Shown in pieces: positions 41,759 through 49,967 of a DNA stretch of 64,000 nucleotides; the first letter of the stretch is position 1, and every line of letters starts with the position of its first letter. The translations under genes were made by a program, and so were the position numbers. Source of the DNA: Sphingomonadales bacterium 32-65-25 (GTDB taxonomy: Bacteria; Pseudomonadota; Alphaproteobacteria; Sphingomonadales; Sphingomonadaceae). A model generated the notes under the pieces. The model worked only from the letters and a program-made list of their open reading frames with translations. It was not told the origin of the DNA and searched no databases. The stretch covers positions 182,102-246,101 of the forward strand of contig NCEU01000002.1 of NCBI GenBank assembly GCA_002280855.1, given 5' to 3'.

Positions 41759-42058
41759 CTAAAGCTTGCCGGTGAGGCGCTTGATTTCCTCGCGCGCCAG
41801 TTTCTCGACGATTTCCGGCATGTTGGCGTCCAGCCAGGCCTTGATCTGCGGCGCCAGCATCGATCGCATCAGTTCATCCAGCGTCATGCCGGTGCTGCTG
41901 GCCGGCAGGGTCACATTGGCGAGCGAAACCGGTGCCGGTGCCGGGGCCAATGCGGGCGCGGGCGGCGGCGAATCTTCATTGTCATCATTGCCGGGTTCCA
42001 TCACCCGGGCGCGGATGGAGGCAAGAATGACGTCAAGTGCAGGCGGCGGCTCGCTCAT
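41759..42058 (-). CDS. popZ: PopZ-like polar organizing protein (DUF2497)
   Basis: PopZ forms condensates at the cell pole that anchor the chromosome origin in Caulobacter. The 99-residue product keeps the three parts in short form: an N-terminal helix (LDVILASIRARVME), a Pro-rich linker (about residues 28-45) and the C-terminal oligomerisation helices (LDELMRSMLAPQIKAWLDANMPEIVEKLAREEIKRL, residues 60-95). Adjacency to valS is also seen in Caulobacter. It is much shorter than Caulobacter PopZ (177 residues). Confidence 0.82.
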   Translation of the reverse strand: MSEPPPALDVILASIRARVMEPGNDDNEDSPPPAPALAPAPAPVSLANVTLPASSTGMTLDELMRSMLAPQIKAWLDANMPEIVEKLAREEIKRLTGKL

Positions 42059-42128
42059 GCGAAACAGTTACGACATCATGAAGAAAAGCGCCACTGCCGC
42101 TGTGCAGGCAGAACGAGAAAATCTCGGG

Positions 42129-42770
42129 TCAAAAGGCGAATTCGCGCGGCTGGGCAAAGCCGGGCAGATCGGGCGCCGCCATCTCGATGAACGGCAGGCC
42201 CGCCGGGCGACCGCCCGCCGTAAGCGGCCCGGCATAGCCGCGGCCAACGCCCGACTGGCGCAGCACGGCGGCGATTCGGCCGCCGGGTGCCAGTTGGGCG
42301 GCGATGGCCGGTGGCACGGCGGCGATGGCGCCTTCGAACAGGATCAGATCATAGGGAGCAGCGGCCGCCCAGCCTTCGGCCAGTGGCCCGGAGACGCTGG
42401 GCACGCCGGCCGCTTCGGCCATGGCGATCAGTGCTGCATCGCTTTCCAGTGCCGTCACCTTCGCACCCATATGCGCCAGCACGGCCGCCGAATAGCCCGA
42501 AGCGCTGCCTACCACCAGTACACGCTCCCCGGCGCGCACGCCGGCGTGCTGCAGCAACAGCGCCAGCGCCAGCGGTGCCAGCAGATAACGGCCAGGTGCC
42601 AATTCGTGGGCGGCGTCGGCCTGGGCCAGCGCTGCGAGGGCTGGTGGCAGAAAGGCTTCGCGCGGGATTTCGGCAAAGGCCGCCAGCACGCCGGCATCGG
42701 TGACCCCAACGGTTTTCAGCTGGGAATCCACCATGGTCTGGCGCTGGGCGGCGGAGGCAGTCGTCATCAT
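42129..42770 (-). CDS. Protein-L-isoaspartate O-methyltransferase family protein
   Basis: The 213-residue protein fits the PCMT family: MVDSQLKTVGVTDAGVLAAFAEIPREAFLP at the N terminus is the typical opening of the alphaproteobacterial type. It is followed by the SAM-binding motif VLVVGSASGYSAAVLAHMGA and LIAMAEAAG. The classical PCMT motif has an acidic or Gly-rich GTGSGY; here it is GSASGY, so repair activity is uncertain. ATG 42770 (or 42767) is chosen because the upstream frame runs antisense into tRNA-Cys. Confidence 0.82.
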   Translation of the reverse strand: MMTTASAAQRQTMVDSQLKTVGVTDAGVLAAFAEIPREAFLPPALAALAQADAAHELAPGRYLLAPLALALLLQHAGVRAGERVLVVGSASGYSAAVLAHMGAKVTALESDAALIAMAEAAGVPSVSGPLAEGWAAAAPYDLILFEGAIAAVPPAIAAQLAPGGRIAAVLRQSGVGRGYAGPLTAGGRPAGLPFIEMAAPDLPGFAQPREFAF

Positions 42771-42912
42771 GGCCACGGCTTTTGCCCTGCGGCGGCGTGT
42801 CGCGCAATGGCCGAATCGCCGGATCAGGTTGCAGTGCAGCGCAAAGCGTCCTCTGCAACATAGGCCATTGCCCCCACGCCCCCGCCTTGCTAGGGCAGCG
42901 CTCCACTTGCGA

Positions 42913-42986
42913 GGCCCGATGGCGGAGTGGTGACGTAACGGACTGCAAATCCGTGCACCCGGGTTCGATTCCCGGTCGGGCCTCCA
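42913..42986 (+). tRNA. tRNA-Cys(GCA)
   Basis: The 74-nt sequence folds as a tRNA. The acceptor stem is GGCCCGA / TCGGGCC, the anticodon is GCA inside ACTGCAAAT, the T arm is CGGGTTCGATTCCCG, and the discriminator is U, as expected for Cys. The CCA end is encoded. It serves UGC and UGU codons. It lies divergent from the PCMT-like gene and before the amidase gene. Confidence 0.95.
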
Positions 42987-43093
42987 CAGTTTGCGCCTTT
43001 TGTGTCGGCAGTGCCGCATGATCACGGCGAAATCCGCATTGACGAAGCCGGTAGCGCCCAACAAACCTCTTCCTGTCGATCGGGGAGCAGGGG

Positions 43094-44620
43094 ATGGGGC
43101 AGGATTTGGCGACTCGCCGGGATTTCATCGTGGGTGCTGGTGCACTGGGAGCGATGGCGTCGGCTCCGGCATTGGCGGCTGCACCCGTTGATCCGCTGCT
43201 GGCAATGCCGGGCCGGCGCATCGCCGCCCTGATCGCGGCGCGCAAGGCAAGCTGTGTTGAGGTGATGCGCGCTGTGCTGGCGCAGATCGCTGCCCATAAT
43301 CCGGCCCATAATGCCATCGTCGCGCTGCAGGATGGTGATCGGTTGCTGGCCCAGGCGCGCGCGATGGATGCGCGGCTCAGCGCCGGAGAGAAGCCGGGGC
43401 CGTTGTTCGGCCTGCCGTGGGCGGTGAAGGATCTGGCCGACGTGATCGGCATCCGGACCACCAACGGTTCGCTGGTCAACAAGAACAAGATCCCCACCAG
43501 CGAAGGTATCATGGTGCAGCGGTTGCGCGCCGCCGGCGCCATCTTCATCGGCAAGACCAACGCGCCCGAATTCGGCTTTGGCTCCCACACCATCAACCGT
43601 GTCTATGGCCCGACCCGCAACAGCTTTGATACCAGCAAGTCGGCCGGCGGCAGCAGCGGCGGTGCTGCGGTCGGTCTGGCCTTACGCATGTTGCCGCTGG
43701 CTGATGGCTCGGATTTCGGCGGCAGCCTGCGCAACCCGGCGGCGTGGAACAATGTCTTCGGGTTTCGCGCCGGCACCGGCGTCATCCCGCCGGAAGGCAA
43801 TGAACAGTGGATTTCAAAGATGGGCGTTCCCGGCCCGATGGCGCGGCATGTCGCCGATCTGGGCCTGGTGCTGTCGGTGATGGCCGGCAAGCATCCTGGG
43901 TCGCTGCAATCGATCGATGTCGATGCCCGCGCCTTTGCCGGGCCGCTCGATGCTGATCACAAGGGCACGCGCATCGGCTGGCTGGGCGATTGGGGCGGGC
44001 GGGTGCCGCATGATCCCGCGGTGCTGAAGATTTGCGAAGGGGCGCTGCCGGCGTTTCGCGCCATGGGTTGCACGGTCGATGCCGCGCAGGTGGATTTCGA
44101 GATCGAGCCGGTGTGGCAGGCGCTGCTGGTGCTGCGCAGCTGGATGTCGGGCACCGGCGCTCAGCGCCTGGCCGACAATCCGGCGACGCGCGACCTGATC
44201 GGCCCGCAGGCGCATTGGGAAATCGCCAACAGCCGCAATATCACCGGCGCCCAGGTGCTCAGCGCATCGGCGGTGCGCAGCGCGTGGACCCGTGCAGTGG
44301 ACAAATTGTTCGAACGCCATGATTTCCTGGTGGCGCCGGCGGTGCAGCTGCTGCCCTTCCCGGTGGAGCAATTGTGGCCAACTGTTGTGGCTGGCAAGAC
44401 GATGCGCACCTATCATGAATGGATGCTCGGCACGTTCCTGGTGACGATGACCGGCCTGCCGGCGCTGGCGGCCCCGGCGGGCTTCTCGCCAGGTGGCCTG
44501 CCGGCCGGTATCCAGATCATCGGCCGGCGCGGCGCCGAATTGGCCTGCCTGAAGCTCGCCCACGCTTATGAGCAGGCGGCAAAGCCCGTGATCGACCGGC
44601 TGCCGCCGGAGTTGGCCTGA
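43094..44620 (+). CDS. Amidase-signature enzyme with Tat signal
   Basis: The 508-residue protein belongs to the amidase signature family (Ser-cisSer-Lys triad). Lys112 lies in LPWAVKDLADV, the cis-Ser (about 187) in SAGGSSGG, and the nucleophile Ser211 in DGSDFGGSLRNPA. The N terminus TRRDFIVGAGALGAMASAPALAAA is a twin-arginine signal, so it probably works in the periplasm. It overlaps madL (TGATG). This coupling to malonate transport genes suggests that the product is malonate or a related diacid, as with malonamidase E2, but that is inference. Confidence 0.87.
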   Translation: MGQDLATRRDFIVGAGALGAMASAPALAAAPVDPLLAMPGRRIAALIAARKASCVEVMRAVLAQIAAHNPAHNAIVALQDGDRLLAQARAMDARLSAGEKPGPLFGLPWAVKDLADVIGIRTTNGSLVNKNKIPTSEGIMVQRLRAAGAIFIGKTNAPEFGFGSHTINRVYGPTRNSFDTSKSAGGSSGGAAVGLALRMLPLADGSDFGGSLRNPAAWNNVFGFRAGTGVIPPEGNEQWISKMGVPGPMARHVADLGLVLSVMAGKHPGSLQSIDVDARAFAGPLDADHKGTRIGWLGDWGGRVPHDPAVLKICEGALPAFRAMGCTVDAAQVDFEIEPVWQALLVLRSWMSGTGAQRLADNPATRDLIGPQAHWEIANSRNITGAQVLSASAVRSAWTRAVDKLFERHDFLVAPAVQLLPFPVEQLWPTVVAGKTMRTYHEWMLGTFLVTMTGLPALAAPAGFSPGGLPAGIQIIGRRGAELACLKLAHAYEQAAKPVIDRLPPELA

Positions 44621-44979
44621 TGCCTATATTGGGTGTTGCGCTGCTCGCCGCTTGCACGCTGGCCGGGTTGTTTGTTGGTGACTTGCTGGGCGCAGCGCTG
44701 GGCCTGGAGGCGAATGTCGGCGGCGTGGGTGTCGCCATGCTGCTGCTGATTGCGCTCACCAACCTGCCGGGGCGGCGGCTGGGGCCGGAAACGCCAACGG
44801 GCAGTGGCGTGCAGTTCTGGAGCATGATGTATATTCCGATCATCGTCGCCATGGCCGCCAGGCAGAATGTGTTTGCCGCGGTGTCGGGCGGAGTGATGGC
44901 GGCGGTGGCGGGCGTGCTGGCGGTGCTGGCGGCGTTTGCGCTGGTGCCAGTGCTCAGCAGTTGGGCGCAGCGGCCGTGA
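44620..44979 (+). CDS. madL: Malonate transporter subunit MadL
   Basis: MadL is the small subunit of the MadLM malonate:Na+ symporter known from Malonomonas rubra. The 119-residue product has four helices with the motif SGVQFWSMMYIPIIVAMAARQNV (residues 66-88) typical of MadL. It overlaps both the amidase gene before it and madM after it by one base, so the three genes are surely one operon. Confidence 0.85.
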   Translation: MPILGVALLAACTLAGLFVGDLLGAALGLEANVGGVGVAMLLLIALTNLPGRRLGPETPTGSGVQFWSMMYIPIIVAMAARQNVFAAVSGGVMAAVAGVLAVLAAFALVPVLSSWAQRP

Positions 44980-45737
44980 TGGAGCAGATCGTCGAATTTG
45001 CCGGCACCAACGGCCTGCTGGTGGCGTTCGTCTTTGTCGGCGCCATTATGGTGGTGGCTTACTGGCTGTCGCGCCATGTTGCGCGCGGCACGGTGCATGG
45101 ATCGGCCATCGCCATCGCGCTGGGGCTGCTGCTCGCTTTCTGGGCGGGGGCCGATACCGGCGGCAAGAACGGTGTGGCCGATTACCCGCTGCTGGCCGGC
45201 ATCGGCGTGCTGGGCGGCAACATGTTCCGCGATTTCGCCATCGTCGCCACCGCGTTCGGCGTGCGGATGGAAGATCTGCGCAAGGCCGGCTTGGTCGGCG
45301 CGCTCTCCGTGCCCATCGGCGTGATCCTGTCATTCGCCGTGGGGGCTGCGGTGGCGCTGGCGTTCGGCCTCACCGATCCGGCCGAGATCACCACCATCGG
45401 CGCGGGCGCGGCGACCTATATCGTCGGGCCGGTGACGGGCGCGTCGCTGGGCGTCTCGTCGCGGATCATCTCGCTCAGCATCGCGGCGGGGCTGGTGAAG
45501 GCGGTGCTGGTGATGGTAGCAACGCCGCTGGTGGCGCGGCGCATCGGCCTGGATAACCCGGTCAGCGCGATGGTGTATGGCGGGCTGATGGGAACCACCA
45601 GCGGCGTGACCGGCGGGCTGGCGGCCACTGATCCCAAGTTGGTGCCTTATGGCGCGATGACCTCCACCTTCTACACCGGGCTGGGCTGCCTGCTGGGGCC
45701 GTCGCTGATCTATCTGGTGATCAGGTCCGTGCTTTAG
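44979..45737 (+). CDS. madM: Malonate transporter subunit MadM
   Basis: MadM is the large membrane subunit of the malonate symporter. The 252-residue protein has about nine helices. Conserved parts are ADYPLLAGIGVLGGNMFRDFAIVATAFG and the C-terminal GGLMGTTSGVTGGLAATDPKLVPYGAMTSTFYTGLGC. ATG 44979 overlaps the madL stop. No malonate decarboxylase or malonyl-CoA synthetase gene is present in the window. Confidence 0.88.
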   Translation: MEQIVEFAGTNGLLVAFVFVGAIMVVAYWLSRHVARGTVHGSAIAIALGLLLAFWAGADTGGKNGVADYPLLAGIGVLGGNMFRDFAIVATAFGVRMEDLRKAGLVGALSVPIGVILSFAVGAAVALAFGLTDPAEITTIGAGAATYIVGPVTGASLGVSSRIISLSIAAGLVKAVLVMVATPLVARRIGLDNPVSAMVYGGLMGTTSGVTGGLAATDPKLVPYGAMTSTFYTGLGCLLGPSLIYLVIRSVL

Positions 45738-46720
45738 GCCCAGATGCGTTCGATGAACCAGAAGCTCGCGATGCAGCCGATGGCATAGGCGCTGGTCAGC
45801 ACGGCAGGGCGCAGCGCGGCGGGTGTGAGGCGACGCAGCCCGGCGATCACGGCGAGCGTGGCTGCAATGATCAGCATCTGGCCGGCTTCCACCCCAAGAT
45901 TGAAGGTGAGCAGCGCCATTGGCAGATCCGTTTCGGGCAAGCCTATCTCGCGCAGGGCGCCGGCAAAGCCAAAGCCGTGCAGCAGGCCGAACAGGAAAGC
46001 GACCAGCCACGGCAGCCGTTCCGACAGGCGGGGCTGGCCGGCCTTTGCCTTCACGATCTCCACGGCCAGGAAGATGATGGAAAGCGCGATCACCGCCTCC
46101 ACTGGCGCCTGCGGCAAACCGAACAGGCCTAGCGTGGTGCCGGCCAAGGTGATCGAATGGGCGATGGTGAAGGCGGTGGCGGCCGCCACCACCGGCCAGC
46201 CGCGTTGCAACAGCAGCACGAGGGCGACCACAAAAAGCAGATGATCGAAACCGCCGACGATATGATCGACACCGATCGCGAAATAGGTGCGCGCCACCTG
46301 CAGGGTGTCGGGCACGGCAGCGACGATGGCGGTGGCGCGGCCGGGCAGCAGCCGCTCCGTCTGTACCGGCCGGTCCAATGGCGCGATTCGCAGCAGCGTG
46401 TCGGTGAAACCGGGTTCCAGCCCGGCCAGGCCAACGCTCGCCCCATCCAGCGTTCGGGAACAAGCAGCGCGCCCGGTTGCCACCAAGGCCCCCACCGAAA
46501 GCCGCGCTTCTTCCATGGTTACACGGCAGAACGGCGGCAGCAATGGCGTTGCGCTGGCCGCCAGCCCGCCAAGCACGGGGGCTTTCCACACGATCTTCCA
46601 GTCGTTGGCGCTGCGCTGCGTGAGCTCCAGATAGCCAGGACGCAATTCATCAGCCCGGGTCGGCAGGGCACCGGCCAACAGCGCCAGCAGGGCCAGCGCG
46701 CGAAGCAGCAGGCCGATCAT
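45734..46720 (-). CDS. HupE/UreJ family membrane protein
   Basis: The 328-residue protein has a signal peptide, an N-terminal periplasmic domain of about 130 residues and six to seven C-terminal helices. The helices carry the HupE/UreJ_2 motifs GFDHLLFVVALVLLL, FTIAHSITLAG and LLHGFGFAGAL. HupE/UreJ members transport nickel or similar metals, but the long extracytoplasmic domain marks a separate subgroup. Its end overlaps the convergent madM end by four bases. Upstream it overlaps the parvulin gene (ATGA). Confidence 0.85.
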   Translation of the reverse strand: MIGLLLRALALLALLAGALPTRADELRPGYLELTQRSANDWKIVWKAPVLGGLAASATPLLPPFCRVTMEEARLSVGALVATGRAACSRTLDGASVGLAGLEPGFTDTLLRIAPLDRPVQTERLLPGRATAIVAAVPDTLQVARTYFAIGVDHIVGGFDHLLFVVALVLLLQRGWPVVAAATAFTIAHSITLAGTTLGLFGLPQAPVEAVIALSIIFLAVEIVKAKAGQPRLSERLPWLVAFLFGLLHGFGFAGALREIGLPETDLPMALLTFNLGVEAGQMLIIAATLAVIAGLRRLTPAALRPAVLTSAYAIGCIASFWFIERIWA

Positions 46721-47553
46721 GACGGGCGCTTGATCTCGACTGCGTAGCTGTCCAGCAGTTGTTGCAGGTGCGCGTCCTGCGCGTTGCGGATGGCGTCGCT
46801 GCGCCAATCATTTTCCAGCCGCTGGCGCACATCGGCCAGCCGCGGCGGCGGCGGCTGCACCCGCTGATCGATGCGCACCAGGTGCAGGCCAAAGCCGGAA
46901 ACCACGGGCCCCATCCAAGTGCCTACCGGCAACCGGGCGAGGGCGGTGGCGAAATCATCGCCCAGTTGTTCGGCCAGATCGGTCTGGCTGGCATCGTCGA
47001 AACGGGCGGGCAGGGGCAGCGGCTGCGTCGTGATGCTGGGTCGCGCGCCCTTGGGTATGCGCCCTATTTCGGCGGCAGCGGCGGCCTGCAGCGCTGGGGC
47101 GTCGGGGCCGAGATAGATCTGCTCCAGCCGATAACGTGGCGGCGCGGCATAGCGCGCTGGATCGGCATCGAGCAGCGCGTGCAGTTCGGCATCGCTGGGC
47201 TGCGCGGCTTCGGCTTCGGCGCCGGCAATGGCCAGCATCTTGTTGCGCAGCCGCTTTTTCACCACCTCGTCGTCGGTATCGAGGCCCAGGCGCAGCGCCT
47301 CGCGGTAATAGACCTCGCCGCGGACATGATCGCGGATCAGACCGTCCAGTTCTTCAGCCGTGGGCGGGCGCCGGAAAGCGCGGACATGATGGTTGACGAG
47401 GCCGGCCACCACCGGCTCATCAACGATGATGCGGCGCTCGCCCAGATCGGGTGCGCGCCCCGACATCGCGATGAACACCAGGGCGCCCAGCACCAGGAAA
47501 TGCACCAGAGGCTCGCGCAGCAGCGCCGCCGCGCGGGTTCGCCATGCCGTCAT
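46717..47553 (-). CDS. Parvulin-type peptidyl-prolyl isomerase, membrane-anchored
   Basis: The 278-residue protein has an N-terminal membrane anchor (VHFLVLGALVFIAMSG) and a helical SurA/PpiC-like N domain. A divergent parvulin domain follows, with RYRLEQIYLG, FDDASQTDLAEQLGDDFATALARLPVGTW and the terminal strand GFGLHLVRID. It would fold or deliver envelope proteins. It lies between the DUF3604 gene (9 bp gap) and the HupE/UreJ gene (overlap), so its client may be one of them. Confidence 0.82.
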   Translation of the reverse strand: MTAWRTRAAALLREPLVHFLVLGALVFIAMSGRAPDLGERRIIVDEPVVAGLVNHHVRAFRRPPTAEELDGLIRDHVRGEVYYREALRLGLDTDDEVVKKRLRNKMLAIAGAEAEAAQPSDAELHALLDADPARYAAPPRYRLEQIYLGPDAPALQAAAAAEIGRIPKGARPSITTQPLPLPARFDDASQTDLAEQLGDDFATALARLPVGTWMGPVVSGFGLHLVRIDQRVQPPPPRLADVRQRLENDWRSDAIRNAQDAHLQQLLDSYAVEIKRPS

Positions 47554-47562
47554 GCCTGCGCC

Positions 47563-49467
47563 TCAGCTCTTGCCCAAATTCTGACTGGGCGTGTACCAGA
47601 TTGGCGAGGTGTAGGCACGTTCCTGGCTCTTCACGCGGACTTCCGGCGGCAGCTTCAGCTTGTACTTCACCGCATCGTAGGCGGGCCAACTGGGCGTCGG
47701 GATTTCCAGCACGCGCAGATAGTAAAAGCTGCTGATCGCGGGATCGAAGGCGGGATCGGTCCACACCGTGGTCAGCGCAGCGGCGCCGATGTTGTTCTTG
47801 TAGGTGGCGGTGGCGACATCGACCGTATCACCCACCGAAGGCAGCTTGCCGCCCACCGGGTTGCGCTTGGCAGGGTCGCTCCACACCACATCGAACACCT
47901 GCTCGTGCGTCTTGCCGGCCTTGTCGATCCAGCCCTTCACCACCTGCACGCGATCGAGGTTGGCGCCTTCCGGATCCTTCAGGGCCGAAATCAGGAGCCG
48001 CGGTGCGCCACCTTTGCCCGGCTTCAGCTCTCCGCCCATTGGCACGCCGCGGGCATAGCCGGCACGCACCCAATTGCCCTTCAGATCATCGGCGGTGAAA
48101 TCCCAGCCGCCAAAAACCCGCACCGTCATGCGCGGGCCGGTGCTGGCATAGACTTCGCGCCGCGTCATCGCATCGAAGATGGCAGCGCGGGTGTTGGCCT
48201 TGGCCCACACGGCGGCATAGCCACTGGCGAGATAATGCCAACCGAAACGACCCTTGCGGGTACCCAGGTTCTGCGGCGCCATGGTCCGGGCCGCGCTCGG
48301 TTCGGTGCCGCTGTGCTTGCCGAAGAACTGGTCTTCATCGGCGGTGGCGAGGGCGGTGTGGCTGTCGGTCGATCCGATCAGGCCGAACTTGTAGGGGTTC
48401 ACGCCGGTTTGCGCTTCCAGGGCCAGGCCGCGCTTCAATGCCTCGCGCACATATTCGCCGGCATACATGGACGGCACCTTGGGCTGATTGGAGAGGAGAT
48501 TGTTCATCTCCCAACCGGCCACGCCATAGCCGGAAAACTCGTCGTTGGGCGACAGGAAGGGATGGGCTTCGCTGTCGCCCTTGATCTGGGTGATCTCCAC
48601 CACCGGTTCCAGCCGGGCGCGGCGCTTGGCATAGGCCGCGGTCATCGGGCCGCCGCCGGGCTGGGTGAGTTCAAACATCAGGCCGTTGGAAAGATTACTG
48701 TTGTGCGGGATCGCCAGCACCCGGCCGCCAGTCGATTTCTCATAGGCGTCCATATAGTCCCAGATCTCGTTCGGGGTCGCCTTGTAGGTGGGATCGATCG
48801 GCACCACGGTGCGCACCTTGTCTTCACCGTCGCGGAAGATGATGTTGCGGTGCAAATTGTTGCCACCCTGCATCAACGTATATTCAAAGCCGTGGAAGGC
48901 GGTGAACGTGCCGGGTTCATTATAGCGTTCGACGGCATCCACGTTGGCGTTCCACACTTTTTTTGTGCGTTTGGCGGCGCCATCGGCGTTGAGCATGGCT
49001 TCGGGAATGGCATTGCGGCCGCGCGCATCCAATATTTCGGCCATGGCGCGCTGCGATCCAGCCGGGCCTTCGTTCATCATGTCGTGCCAACGCCGCATGG
49101 TGGCATCGCGGATCAGCAGGCGCGGCGCATCGGCAATTGCCTTGGTGCCGCCCAACGCCTCGGCGTGATCGGTCACCACCAGAAAATCGAGCGGGCGCGA
49201 CAGCTTGGCCTTCATGCCGGTCGTGGCCGTCACTTCCTCGCCACGGGCAAAGCGCAACGCCTCTTCCGGGCCCAACCGCACGCCAAAGCCGAAGGCATCG
49301 ACCGAGTTGGCGGTGTGGAGGTGGGTATCACCCCACAACGGCCGATCTGGAAATTCGCTTTCCTTCACCGCAGCCGCGCTCTTGGCCGTGGGCTTGGGCC
49401 CATCGCAGTTGGCCAGCATCGCGCTGCTGCCCAGCAGCAATGCCGCCACCATTATCGTGCGCCGCAT
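47563..49467 (-). CDS. DUF3604 family protein, envelope PHP-like hydrolase candidate
   Basis: The 634-residue protein has a lipoprotein-like signal (AALLLGSSAMLANC). The N-terminal motif WGDTHLHTANSVDAFGFG gives two His typical of PHP-type metal phosphoesterases. LVVTDHAEALGG follows about 50 residues later, and IGSTDSHTAL near residue 370. These are candidate metal ligands. The C-terminal part is a DUF3604-specific region with GDTVDVATATYKN and DPAFDPAISSFYYLRVLEIPTPSWPAYD. No enzymatic activity is established for the family that I know of. It is the first gene of a three-gene operon. Confidence 0.85.
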   Translation of the reverse strand: MRRTIMVAALLLGSSAMLANCDGPKPTAKSAAAVKESEFPDRPLWGDTHLHTANSVDAFGFGVRLGPEEALRFARGEEVTATTGMKAKLSRPLDFLVVTDHAEALGGTKAIADAPRLLIRDATMRRWHDMMNEGPAGSQRAMAEILDARGRNAIPEAMLNADGAAKRTKKVWNANVDAVERYNEPGTFTAFHGFEYTLMQGGNNLHRNIIFRDGEDKVRTVVPIDPTYKATPNEIWDYMDAYEKSTGGRVLAIPHNSNLSNGLMFELTQPGGGPMTAAYAKRRARLEPVVEITQIKGDSEAHPFLSPNDEFSGYGVAGWEMNNLLSNQPKVPSMYAGEYVREALKRGLALEAQTGVNPYKFGLIGSTDSHTALATADEDQFFGKHSGTEPSAARTMAPQNLGTRKGRFGWHYLASGYAAVWAKANTRAAIFDAMTRREVYASTGPRMTVRVFGGWDFTADDLKGNWVRAGYARGVPMGGELKPGKGGAPRLLISALKDPEGANLDRVQVVKGWIDKAGKTHEQVFDVVWSDPAKRNPVGGKLPSVGDTVDVATATYKNNIGAAALTTVWTDPAFDPAISSFYYLRVLEIPTPSWPAYDAVKYKLKLPPEVRVKSQERAYTSPIWYTPSQNLGKS

Positions 49468-49585
49468 CAGTTTCTCCCCTTTTGGCCGCGTCGGGCCTTC
49501 GGATCCACGATGCCACGCCTGCCGGGCCCGTCAATGTTTATGACACGAGGCCTGTCGTTTCACGCAGCGACCCAAGCTCTTGGCT

Positions 49586-49891
49586 TCAGGCCGGATTGTC
49601 CTTCACGTGGCGTTCGATATCGTCGAAGAAGCGCTCCAGATTGTGTAGCACCATCATCTTGAATTCATAGTTCACGTCGGGGCTGGCGCTTTGGATGATC
49701 GGGCTTTCATCGACCTTTTCGGCATAGGCCTTGTGGATGGTCTGCACATAATCGGGATCGAGCTTGATCTCGCCCATCTTGTCGAGGATGCGAAGCTGCA
49801 CGATCATGATCTGGCGCACCAGCATTTCCAGGGCGGTGATGCGCGACACGGTGGCAACCGCGTCCAGTTCGACTGATTCCTCATCGCTCAT
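49586..49891 (-). CDS. Small soluble hypothetical protein
   Basis: The 101-residue protein is highly charged and helical (SRITALEMLVRQIMIVQLRILDKMGEI; LHNLERFFDDIERHVKDNPA). It has no signal peptide or membrane segment. ATG 49891 gives MSDEESVELDAVATVSR; the longer frame overlaps the divergent epimerase gene. I do not recognise a family. Confidence 0.6.
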   Translation of the reverse strand: MSDEESVELDAVATVSRITALEMLVRQIMIVQLRILDKMGEIKLDPDYVQTIHKAYAEKVDESPIIQSASPDVNYEFKMMVLHNLERFFDDIERHVKDNPA

Positions 49892-49967
49892 GGCAGGAGC
49901 ATGCCCTGCTTTGCCATTGGCGCAAAGCCTGTTGCGGCAGGGCGCGGCTTGGGGCAGTGCGGTGCAC

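Noticed and set aside
42771..43064. N-terminal extension of the PCMT-like frame
   Set aside because: It runs antisense through tRNA-Cys, and its sequence is a tRNA artefact (RPDRESNPG is the usual translation of a tRNA end).
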